A stretch of DNA of 64,000 nucleotides, taken from NCBI GenBank assembly GCA_016714785.1, contig JADKCC010000034.1, positions 1 to 64,000 on the forward strand, read 5' to 3'. Under the pieces are notes generated by a model that did no database searches, was not told the DNA's origin, and was given only the letters and a program-made list of their open reading frames with translations. Of the stretch, positions 28,692 to 38,491 are shown one piece after another (positions within the stretch are counted from its first letter, which is position 1; every line of letters starts with the position of its first letter). This stretch comes from Saprospiraceae bacterium (lineage in GTDB: Bacteria > Bacteroidota > Bacteroidia > Chitinophagales > Saprospiraceae). Position numbers and translations under genes: made by a program.

Positions 28692-31600
28692 GAACATGGT
28701 CTATTACTGAATGGTGGTGCAGTACTTCTGTTTCATTATTTAGTGGTATGCAGACTATTGATATAGTAGATGAAATTGCACCTACCATCCCGCAACAAAC
28801 CAACTTAGTAGTGACTACACAAACAAGAAGCTGTAGTGCCGAAGTGGTACTACCAAAACTTGACATCAAAGACAATTGTAATAAAGTATATAAAGTTTAT
28901 GTGAATGCCAATGATGGGAATCCTTCTGGATATGTCAATGGTAACGGTGGAACGATGGAATTGGGAGTAGGAGCACATTCTATTACTTACACTGCATTTG
29001 ACAATTGTGGTAATAGCAGCACGATGCAGTATAGAATTACAGTGCAAGATGATACAGATCCCGTAGCGATATGTGACCAATTTGCAACTGTAAGTATCAA
29101 AACCAATGGTTACACGGAAGTAACAGCAAATGCAGTAGATGATGGTAGTTTTGACGAGTGTGGTGCTGTTACTTTGCAAATCAGAAGAATGGAAGATCCT
29201 TGTTCATTCGGCCAAGATACAGCTTGGTATGACAAAGTAGGTTTCTGTTGTTTAGATGCCAATACTACAAGAATGGTACAACTATTGGTCACTGACAAAG
29301 GTGGTAATACCAATATCTGCATGGTAAGTGTAAATGTTCAGGAAAAAGTAGATCCAACGCTTACTTGTCCTGCTAATGTAACGATAGAAGACTGTTTGTT
29401 TACATTTGATCCATCTTTAGCTGGAGCCAATGCAGCATTCGGAGCAGCTGTCATCAATGATAATTGCCCGGCTAATAATACACTACAACATAGTTTGGAA
29501 GATAATAGAAATCAGTGTGGTATTGGTACTGTAGTTAGAACATTTTCTGTTAGACAAGCTAATACTATCTACCAGACATGTACTCAGACCATTACTTTTC
29601 AAAACAATGATCCATTCTACATTAATAGAATCAATCCTAATGATACAAAAGATGATGTGATTTGGCCAAAAGATTATTTAGCATTAGGACAATGTTCGTT
29701 TGCAGGTTTATTGCCAGAGACCTTACCAGATTCATCGGCATTTCCAAAGTTTACTGAAGATGCATGTGATCTTGTAGGTATGAGACATAGTGACCAAGTA
29801 TTCCCATTCACTACCAATGGTGCTTGTTATAAAATAATTCGTACATGGACCATTATTGACTGGTGTCAAAAAGATTTAGATGGCAATCATTTCACATGGA
29901 CTTATGAGCAGGAGATTAAAGTAATGGATAATAATGCACCTGTCATTACAGTACCAACATCACCTGTTGTATTTGAGACATTAAGTTGTTATAGTGATGA
30001 AATCACGCTTTCGGCTTCAGCGGTAGATTGTACGCCAGATAGTGTATTAGTATGGCAATATTCCATTTATCAAGATGGAGATATCATCACTCAAGGTAAG
30101 GGCAAATCTGTTACAGACGAATTTGAAGTAGGAGAGTATAGCATTACTTTTAGGGTAGAAGATAGATGTGGTAATGTATCACAAGCATCTTATGATTTTG
30201 TAGTCGAAACAACAAAATCTCCTACTGCAGTTTGTAAGAAAGGATTGGCTGCTCCACTGGTATTGATGAATGTAGGGGGCAACAATGTATTGATGGCTAT
30301 GATACCAGCAGAATTTTTTGACAATAAGAGTTACCATACTTGTAAATATGACTTTGAGTTATCGTATTCAAGTGATGTAAATAATGATACAATTGCATTT
30401 ACCACTCCTGGATGTAAGCCAATTCAACTTTGGGTCACTGATCAGAATGGCAATACATCTTACTGTGAGACTTTTGTTGATATCCAATTGAATGGCGTGG
30501 AGAATAATTGTCACGGTAGTGCATTGTTATCTACAGTTTCTGGTAAAACTGTCAAAGAAAATAATGAGGAAATAGAAAATGTAACAATTGAATTAGAGGG
30601 TTCGGAGCAAAATCCAGTAAACACCACAACGACTGGTTCTTATGCTTTTGCACCTATGTCCAATGGTGGTACTTACCAGATTATACCTTCTAAAGATGGA
30701 GATGATTTGAATGGTGTTAGTACATTAGATATCGTAATGATACAGAGACATATTTTAGGTCTTGAAAAACTTAAGTCTCCATACCAAATGATAGCTGCCG
30801 ATGCCAACAAAAGTGGTTCGGTGACAGCTGCGGACCTTACCGAAATTCGCAAATTGATCTTAGGTAATTTAGCAACTTTCCCTAATAATACAAGTTGGAG
30901 ATTTGTTGATGCAGGTTATTCATTCCCTGATGCTACAAATCCTTGGTTGGGCAATTTTGCAGAAAAATATTTTATCGAAAAGCTTGATAATAGTATGGGT
31001 GTCAATTTTATTGGCATCAAAATAGGAGATGTCAATGGAAATGCCAAAGGGCATAATATAACATCAGATAATACGGAGGCTAGATCTACTACCGCATTTG
31101 TTATCAATGATAGAAAAGTTATGACAGGAGAAATCATCGAAATACCAGTAATGGTAGATGAAAATACCACGTTGGTTGGATTGCAAGCACAATGGTTATC
31201 TAATGGTTTGATCATCAGAAGCATTACAGAAAAATCTATCAAATTACAATCTGAAGATGTAGCCATTCAAGCATTCAATACTGCGAACATGAGTATCTCT
31301 TTACCATCAGGTGTGAGAATTGCTAAAGATAAGGCAATCTTCATCATCGAAGCGGAGGTTATTCGTGCTGGATATTTGAGTGAAATGTTGAGATTAGGAA
31401 ATGAAGTGAGTCCAGAAATGTATAATATAAATTTGGAAGCACAACATATTGCACTTAGCTGGAGAAGTGAAAATTTAGCATCATTTACATTGAGTAATGT
31501 AACACCAAATCCATGGAATGCACAAACACAGATTTCTTTTGAGTTGCCGAATGATGGAATGGTTTCGTTCAAAGTAAAGGATTATACTGGTAAAAAGGTG

Positions 31601-31741
31601 ATAAGCACAATTGACCAATATCAAGCAGGTTTGAATACTATACAATTGACTAGATCAGACCTTGGTCAGTCCGGTGTATATGTTTACGAACTCAGATATG
31701 AAGATAAGGTGATCACTGGCAAGATGATCGTAATAGAATAA
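28673..31741 (+). CDS. Same giant T9SS protein, C-terminal segment with HYR, dockerin-like region and sorting domain
   Basis: This frame continues the 26685 gene after the A6 run; its apparent ATG is internal. It carries more HYR-like Cys-paired units, then a dockerin-like calcium-binding pair (VSTLDIVMIQRHILG and AADANKSGSVTAADLTEIRK, near 30718-30855). It ends in a type A T9SS C-terminal domain (LSNVTPNPWNAQTQISFEL and GVYVYELRYEDKVITGKMIV). Dockerin-like repeats just before a sorting domain are common in Saprospiria secreted proteins; no cohesin partner is seen here. A terminator follows the stop. Confidence 0.85.
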   Translation: MQKRILRTWSITEWWCSTSVSLFSGMQTIDIVDEIAPTIPQQTNLVVTTQTRSCSAEVVLPKLDIKDNCNKVYKVYVNANDGNPSGYVNGNGGTMELGVGAHSITYTAFDNCGNSSTMQYRITVQDDTDPVAICDQFATVSIKTNGYTEVTANAVDDGSFDECGAVTLQIRRMEDPCSFGQDTAWYDKVGFCCLDANTTRMVQLLVTDKGGNTNICMVSVNVQEKVDPTLTCPANVTIEDCLFTFDPSLAGANAAFGAAVINDNCPANNTLQHSLEDNRNQCGIGTVVRTFSVRQANTIYQTCTQTITFQNNDPFYINRINPNDTKDDVIWPKDYLALGQCSFAGLLPETLPDSSAFPKFTEDACDLVGMRHSDQVFPFTTNGACYKIIRTWTIIDWCQKDLDGNHFTWTYEQEIKVMDNNAPVITVPTSPVVFETLSCYSDEITLSASAVDCTPDSVLVWQYSIYQDGDIITQGKGKSVTDEFEVGEYSITFRVEDRCGNVSQASYDFVVETTKSPTAVCKKGLAAPLVLMNVGGNNVLMAMIPAEFFDNKSYHTCKYDFELSYSSDVNNDTIAFTTPGCKPIQLWVTDQNGNTSYCETFVDIQLNGVENNCHGSALLSTVSGKTVKENNEEIENVTIELEGSEQNPVNTTTTGSYAFAPMSNGGTYQIIPSKDGDDLNGVSTLDIVMIQRHILGLEKLKSPYQMIAADANKSGSVTAADLTEIRKLILGNLATFPNNTSWRFVDAGYSFPDATNPWLGNFAEKYFIEKLDNSMGVNFIGIKIGDVNGNAKGHNITSDNTEARSTTAFVINDRKVMTGEIIEIPVMVDENTTLVGLQAQWLSNGLIIRSITEKSIKLQSEDVAIQAFNTANMSISLPSGVRIAKDKAIFIIEAEVIRAGYLSEMLRLGNEVSPEMYNINLEAQHIALSWRSENLASFTLSNVTPNPWNAQTQISFELPNDGMVSFKVKDYTGKKVISTIDQYQAGLNTIQLTRSDLGQSGVYVYELRYEDKVITGKMIVIE

Positions 31742-31767
31742 CCCCAAGTTAATCAATAATATTGTTA

Positions 31768-31802
31768 AAGGCTCTTCGGATTGTTTCGGAGGGCCTTTTT
31801 TA
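31768..31802 (+). terminator. Rho-independent terminator
   Basis: AAAGGCTCTTCG pairs with CGGAGGGCCTTT (including G-T pairs) around an 8-base loop, and ends in six T. It lies 27 bp after the giant T9SS gene. Confidence 0.8.
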
Positions 31803-31901
31803 CTATGTTGTTTACTTACTTTAGTATGCTGGAATTGAACATTTAGATTTTAAATTTGTATTGTGATCTTATAAAATAAAGTATTTTGGATTTTTTATAC
31901 C

Positions 31902-33235
31902 ATGGATAAAATAAATATATTTTGGTTTAGGAGAGATTTGAGAGTAAATGACAATGCTGGATTGTATCATGCTTTGAACTCAGGTTTACCAATAGTACCT
32001 ATTTTTATTTTTGATACCAACATTTTAGAGAGATTGGACAATAAAGAAGACGCACGTGTCGGTTTTATACATGCCACTATTTCTGCTTTAAAAGAGGAAT
32101 TAAAAACATTTGATTGTGATTTGAAAATTTTTCATGGTTTCCCACTTGTCATTTGGAAGAATATAATCCAGGAATATAATATAGATAGTGTCATTTATAA
32201 TCATGATTATGAGCCTTATGCCAAAGAAAGAGATGATGCAGTTGGGAGTCTATTGGATTTGAATAGCATAACTTATTATTCTTATAAAGATCATGTCATT
32301 TTTGAAAAAGATGAAGTACTCAAAGATGATGGGAAGCCTTACACGGTGTTTACGCCTTATAAAAAAAAATGGTTGTCAAAATTGACTGAAAAGTCTGACA
32401 TTGCTCAATCATTTTATTTAAAGTCTTACCCTTCAGATCTTAAATTATCTAATCTTTACAAAACTAAAGAATGGACAAGGATGATTTCTTTGAATGATTT
32501 GGGTTTTAAAAAAAGTTCTATTAGTATATCATCATTAGATGTGAAACAATCTATCATTAAAGAATATGACCAAAACAGAGATTTTCCGTCCTTGTATGGT
32601 ACTTCCAGGCTAGGTATTCATTTTCGATTTGGCACTATCTCCATTAGAGAGAAAGCATTAAAAGCAAGTTTTCTTAATCAAACTTATCTAAGTGAGCTAA
32701 TTTGGCGCGATTTTTATGCTATGATTTTATCGCATTTTCCTCATGTTGTGAACGGCGCTTTTAGACCTGAATATGATCATATACAATGGTTAAACAATGA
32801 AAGTGATTTTCGTTTATGGTGCGTAGGTAAAACTGGCTATCCGATTGTGGATGCAGGCATGCGTGAGTTGTACAAAACAGGTTTTATGCACAATAGAGTA
32901 AGAATGATCACTGCTAGTTTTCTCACCAAGCACTTATTGATTGATTGGCGATGGGGAGAGGCTTGGTTTGCAAAACATTTGCTAGATTATGATTTGGCGA
33001 GTAATAATGGTGGATGGCAATGGGCAGCAGGTTGTGGGACGGATGCCGCACCCTATTTTCGCATTTTTAGTCCTGATGCACAAACAGAAAGGTTTGATAA
33101 AGATAAAAGTTATATTAAAAATGGATACCTGAATACGGGACTAGTAAATATCCAAAACCTATAATTGATCATAAATTAGCAAGGGAGCGATGTCTTAAGG
33201 TATATAAAGATGGGCTGTCTAGCCGTTTTTCATAA
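31902..33235 (+). CDS. phr: Deoxyribodipyrimidine photolyase (class I), terminal frameshift
   Basis: A cryptochrome/photolyase-family flavoprotein that repairs UV-induced pyrimidine dimers with blue light. The N-terminal antenna domain begins INIFWFRRDLRVNDNAGL. The FAD-binding domain shows GTSRLGIHFRFGTIS, WRDFYAMIL, and KTGYPIVDAGMREL with MHNRVRM and WQWAAGCGTDAAPYFRIF. The frame as sequenced stops at 33164. One extra A in the A5 run at 33117-33121 restores the canonical end, KKWIPEYGTSKYPKPIIDHK, and a stop at 33233-33235 (444 residues). I treat the gene as intact. Confidence 0.92.
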
Positions 33236-33267
33236 TAATAACTAATTCATGGTATTTGATCTTAGGT

Positions 33268-33302
33268 GTAATTATAAAGCCATTCCTTCATTAAAGAAAT
33301 GG
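33268..33302. terminator. Bidirectional terminator between convergent genes
   Basis: AAAGCCATT pairs with AATGGCTTT around a loop, followed on the plus strand by ATTTTTATTT. It sits between phr (plus) and the lipoprotein gene (minus), so it may serve both. Confidence 0.65.
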
Positions 33303-33334
33303 CTTTATTTTTATTTGCTTAATCTTTGGAAATC

Positions 33335-33859
33335 TTATTGCATTCCAAAAACAGGTATTTCTGCACCGTCAAGTCTGATGGTAGGTACACCTTTTACATC
33401 TTTTTTAGGTATTTTTACCACATAAGAAGGTCTATATTCTGCTACTGTTTTTTCACTGATTTTTGTTTTCACGTTCAAAACTGGAGTTTCGCCTTTAGTG
33501 TCTAATCCTTCTACTATAAAACTTGTCTCCTTTATGGTAGCGTCAGCAAAAATTGCAAATACCTCATTCTCTTCAAAATTAATAGCATTGGCATCAGCTG
33601 ATTTTATATAAACTTGTAATGAATTGGCTGACTTGAAATTGAATGCCACATTGCCTGGCTGTACTATTTGTGTTTGGTCCAACTTGTACGTTGCTGACAT
33701 ATCACTTGCTCCTGTACCTTCTAAAGCTTTAGAATCGTTTTGAGATACAGGTGCAGATCCATTGGCGTTATCAGTGTTAGGGGTTTTTATATCATTTTTA
33801 CACGAGGTAATTGATAATAAAACGTATGTCACTGAAATTAGAATAAAAATGTTCTTCAT
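33335..33859 (-). CDS. Lipoprotein of unknown function
   Basis: A 174-residue lipoprotein with lipobox LLSITSC (Cys20), then a low-complexity Asn/Ser/Asp linker (about residues 25-60) and a single beta-rich domain of about 110 residues. No recognised motif. It has its own promoter element at 33916-33923 and is convergent with phr. Confidence 0.75.
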   Translation of the reverse strand: MKNIFILISVTYVLLSITSCKNDIKTPNTDNANGSAPVSQNDSKALEGTGASDMSATYKLDQTQIVQPGNVAFNFKSANSLQVYIKSADANAINFEENEVFAIFADATIKETSFIVEGLDTKGETPVLNVKTKISEKTVAEYRPSYVVKIPKKDVKGVPTIRLDGAEIPVFGMQ

Positions 33860-33915
33860 ATTAAAAATTTTATGGGAAATAATATTTTAATTATTGATGA
33901 TTTTCAATAATGGCA

Positions 33916-33923
33916 CAAAAGTA
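33916..33923 (-). promoter_or_regulatory. Bacteroidota -7 promoter element for the lipoprotein gene
   Basis: TACTTTTG on the minus strand matches TAnnTTTG, 57 bp before the ATG. Confidence 0.55.
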
Positions 33924-34032
33924 TAAATTTATTCCAAATCTGCTTTGTTAAGATTAAATTATTCACAAAACTATAACAAAAATACTAAGCAATTCTATGG
34001 ATTCCTTTTATTGGTAACATAAAAAACTTATT

Positions 34033-37000
34033 TTAATACCACAATTTTTTAATTATAGCTTGGTTTTTAATCCAAATTCTGCAAAAATAGACTCCTGATT
34101 CTACAATGTTAACAATATCTGAATCAAGATTTAAAATACGTTGATTAGGGCGATCTGAATAAAGGATTTTTCCTGAATAGTCCCATATATCTATTTGAGA
34201 AATTTCATACTCTGATTGTATTTTAAAATTGTTTTGAATAGGATTTGGAACAATAATAATTTTGTCGAAATTTCATCTTTGACAGAACTTGCTGTTTCCA
34301 CGAAGATATTATCAATATTCAAAATACAACCAGCCATGTCAGTTATTTTTAGTTGATAAATACCTGTGGTGATATTTTCTACTGATTCTATTTTACTTAT
34401 CACTGGTCCAAATTTAGTCCATTCATACATTAATGCTCCTTCGCCTCCAGATACGATAGCTTTTATTGAACCATTGGCAGAGGAAGATGAACTAGGTTTT
34501 GTAATTATTAGACTATCTAAATTGATTGCAGGATGTTCTGATGTAACAATAATATCTGACAATATAGCTACACAGGAGCTAGAATCTGATATGATAATAC
34601 TGTAAGTATCAGGTAATAAGGCATTATTTGGTTTATTGATTAATGTATTATTTTTGTAGATTGCTACTTCATAAGACGAGAAATTGCCTGTGATGTTAAG
34701 TTGAATGGCTCCGTCTGGAATATTGAAACAAGTCGATGGTTTAGTCGTATAGGTTGCCGACAAATTGCAATTGCCACCACTAACTATGGCCCAAGATTCA
34801 TAAATACAGCCTTTATCATCAGTGATTACATATGTGTATAAGCCTGGAGCTAAATTTTCAATATGTAAAGTACTGTCACCAGTGCTCCACTGCACTAAAT
34901 AAGGAGCATTTCCTCCCAATGGTAAAAGTGTTATGCTTCCATCTTTGGCTTCAGCTTCTGTTTCATTATTAATAGTGGCTAATGCATTTAATTCATCAGG
35001 TTGAGAAACTTGAAAAGAGTCAACCAATGTACAATTACCTTGGTCTGATATTGTAACTACATATTTCCCTGTATTTAAGTTGACAATACTATCTCCAAGT
35101 AATCCTGCTTCTGACCAGTGGAATTTGAGCGCACCAAAACCTCCAGTAGTACCTAATGCTAGTCCACCATTAGCCTGACCGAAACAAACCACACTGTCTA
35201 TATCAATATTAGTTATTTGAATAGGTGTTGCCAAGTGTATTGCAAAACTATCTGAAACCATACATTCATTATCATCTGTTAAAGTGATAGTGTATATACC
35301 TGCTTTTAGCGAGTCCGTCAACAGTAAAGAGTCACCGTGAGACCATTGATAAGTTAATGTTCCAACACCGCCATCTAAATTGATAGACAAATAGCCATTT
35401 GTTTCGCCTTGACATAGAATGCTATCAGCAGCTAGTACGGTGGCTCTCATCAAAGGTGGCTGCGTTATAGACACATTGAGTGGTGTACTTTGGCAACCTG
35501 CGTTAGTTGCCACCACAGAGTGTAAACCCGCTGGTAAATTGGTAACAGTTGCAGTAGTCTGGCCCGTGGACCATAAATAAGTGAAAGCCGCATTTTGAGT
35601 AACTGATGCCACACCTGAACTATCACCATGGCATAATATATTGGCTTTCGATAGTAAACTGATATTAAAAGACGCATTAGTACCTATAGTAAATGTATCT
35701 AAAACAATACAATTGTTGGCATCTGATACTGTGATATAATAATTACCAGCTGTTACATTTGATAATTGTGCGGTTGTACTTCCATTAGACCATGCATAAT
35801 TATAAGGAGGAATGCCATTTGTTGTGGTTATACTGATGGCTCCATTGGCTGCTCCTAGGCAAGTAGCATTAGTAGAAGATAAAATTGATAATTGAATGGC
35901 AGGAGGTTGTGATATGGTAGCTGATGTGGTTGCCATACAATCTTTTTTATCCGTGACTGTCACAGAATATTCTCCTGCGGGTACTGATGCTAATTGGGGG
36001 AAGTTACTCCCATTACTCCAAAGATAGGTATTATCCCCATTTCCACCAGCTACATTTAATGATATAAAGCCATTACTACCTCCATTACAATTGACATTGT
36101 CAACCATTAAAGTATTGACTGTTAGTAAATCTGGTTGGGATATGTTGAAGTTCAATGAGACCATACAGCCATTAACATCAGTAATTGTTACTACATAATT
36201 GCCAATGGATAAATTATTTATATTCTGAGTTGTAGCACCATTAGACCACACATAAGTTGGATTGCCCACTGTGTTTGATACTTCTAAGGTAATATATCCG
36301 TCATTATTTCCATGACAACTGACATTATTTTTTTCACTATATGTAGTGATTTGTAATGGTTGTGTAATTTCAATATTTTGAGTCACTGCACAATCATAAA
36401 AGTCAGTGATAGTCACCACATAATTTCCTGCCATTAAGTTATTTTGGGTATTATTATTACCTGTTCCTGATGCGCCATTTGACCATTCAAAATTGTATGG
36501 AGATGTACCTCCTGATGCAGTGACTTGTGCTGACCCATCCGCTGATCCAAAGCATGATACTGGAGTCAAACTAGTAATGGCTGCTGTCATTATGGTAGGT
36601 TGTGAGATGCTGAATACTTCTGATGATGTGCAATTTGCAGCATCAGTAACTGTAACGGTATAGGTATTTGCAACAACATTTAGGATATTAGCTTGATTAC
36701 TGCCATTAGACCAATTATAACTAAAACTCGGTGTTCCTCCAAAGACATTTGTAATTATACTACCATTTGATTGACCAAAGCATGTCACATTATTTTCAGT
36801 TCCTGTTATAGAGATTTCAGGAGATTCTGTGACTTCGGCCATGGCTGTTTCCTGACAGCCATTAATATCAGTAATCGTAACACTATATGTGCCTAAGGTG
36901 AGCCCAGAGATATTGCTACCACTTTGGCCTGTGGACCAACTGTATGTAAAACCTCCTACACCACCTGAAGCAAGGACAGATGCTGTACCATTGGATGCTC

Positions 37001-37838
37001 CATTGCATACAACAGACCCAGATGCATTGGCAATTATGACGGGAGGGGAGGGGATATTTGCTGAAGTTGCATTAGTTGCCCCAGTGTTGTCTGTAACTGT
37101 AACAAATGCTAAACCCGCTGGTAGGGTAGTATTTGTTGCGTTATTTATCCCGTTGCTCCAAGTATAATTGTACGGTGGTGTACCTCCTGTGGCTGTGGCT
37201 GTGGCAGATCCATTGGCTGAGTCTGCACAGGCTGTTGGTACTATATTGGTAATGTCTATTTCTAAAGGCATAGCACTACTGGCAATAGGTATTATCATAC
37301 TTGTCAAACGCACTCTGTCCATTTGGTTGCCATTGGCTCCATTGGCTATGACTGCTGCGGCATAAAATTTGATTTCTGGTACTGTCCCAGTGGTAGATGG
37401 TGCAGTCCAGTCCACAGAGAAGTAAAGTTCATTTGAAGCTGGAAAGTTTGGTGCGGGAGCGTGACCGAAATAATTTCTGCCGCCACCTACTCTGATCTGA
37501 GTATTGGCAGAAGGACTAGTCATGGTTCCTGCATTCCCGTTGCTGCCATTAAGTGCTACCAATTGGAAACCTGCTTTTGCTGCGTTGCCGTTTGGATTGG
37601 TGATGGTGACAGATAGGGTATATGTTTCTCCTGTTTCTATGGTGGATGGTAGGCCATCTATTGTGATTTCACCATCTAAACTTCCGTTATTACCAGTATG
37701 GCATTGGGCACAATTGGAGTCCACAGGAGAGCCAGTAAAACCTGTACTACCAGATAGTGGATGTAAACCAGCATTGCTTAATCCAAATACTACAGCACAT
37801 ATAGCACCTATGATTACATAACTTTTGTTGATCTGCAT
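34033..37838 (-). CDS. SprB-repeat T9SS protein with N-terminal CxxCH domain
   Basis: A surface protein of about 1,268 residues. After a signal peptide it has NCAQCHTG, a c-type haem-binding CxxCH motif, at the start of a choice-of-anchor-V/reeler-like domain (about residues 40-185). There follow roughly ten clear plus three weak SprB repeats (pattern VxCxGxxNGS...YxWSNG...YxVTVTDxxGC). The frame as sequenced stops at 34191 after an aberrant tail. One added base in the T4 run at 34260-34263 (plus strand) restores a type A T9SS domain, IIIVPNPIQNNFKIQ through GVYFCRIW, ending at 34033. SprB repeats are found in the gliding adhesin SprB and many cell-surface proteins. Haem attachment is a prediction. 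Confidence 0.85.
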
Positions 37839-37891
37839 TGTGTTTGTTTTGATATTTAATTGTTGATAATACGAATAAAAACGATTTTCCC

Positions 37892-38491
37892 CTAAGTTGG
37901 AAACTCGATTTTACTTAAATAATTGATTATATATTTACCTAAAATGTCGAATTCTAAATTTACAACATCACCTTCCTTTATCTTTTTGAAATTAGTGTGT
38001 TCATAAGTGTAGGGTATAATGGCAATACTAAATGATCCTTTTTCGGCGTCCACTAAGGTTAAACTGACACCATTGATACATATTGATCCTTTGGGTACCA
38101 TAAGGTTGTCATATTTGGAGTCAGTTTTGAACTGGAAATACCAACTACCACCCACTTCTCTGATAGACTGACAAGTAGCAGTTGTATCCACATGACCCTG
38201 TACAAAATGCCCATCTACTCTACTATTGGCTAATAGAGACCTTTCTAAATTGATGTGTTCCCCAATATTTAATGTATCTAAATTGGTTTTTTCTAAAGTT
38301 TCTTTAATAGCAGTAACAGTATGCGTATCGTTAGTTAAACTTACCACCGTAAGGCACACACCATTATGGGCTATGCTTTGGTCTATATAAGCATCTTTAC
38401 TTATGTTAGATTGTATGGTGAAATGTTTATTGTTTTCATCTATTTTTATATCTGTGATGATTCCTGTGGTTTCTACTATTCCGCTGAACAT
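37892..38491 (-). CDS. ribE: Riboflavin synthase, alpha subunit
   Basis: A 199-residue enzyme that dismutates two lumazines to riboflavin. The duplicated lumazine-binding halves are visible: MFSGIVETTG and NGVCLTVV in the first, GHFVQGHVDTTA and NGVSLTLVDA in the second. Its start shares one base with the stop of the upstream CHU_C gene (TAATG), indicating coupled expression with a giant secreted protein, an odd partner. RibA is at 13.1 kb, so the pathway genes are dispersed. Confidence 0.95.
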   Translation of the reverse strand: MFSGIVETTGIITDIKIDENNKHFTIQSNISKDAYIDQSIAHNGVCLTVVSLTNDTHTVTAIKETLEKTNLDTLNIGEHINLERSLLANSRVDGHFVQGHVDTTATCQSIREVGGSWYFQFKTDSKYDNLMVPKGSICINGVSLTLVDAEKGSFSIAIIPYTYEHTNFKKIKEGDVVNLEFDILGKYIINYLSKIEFPT

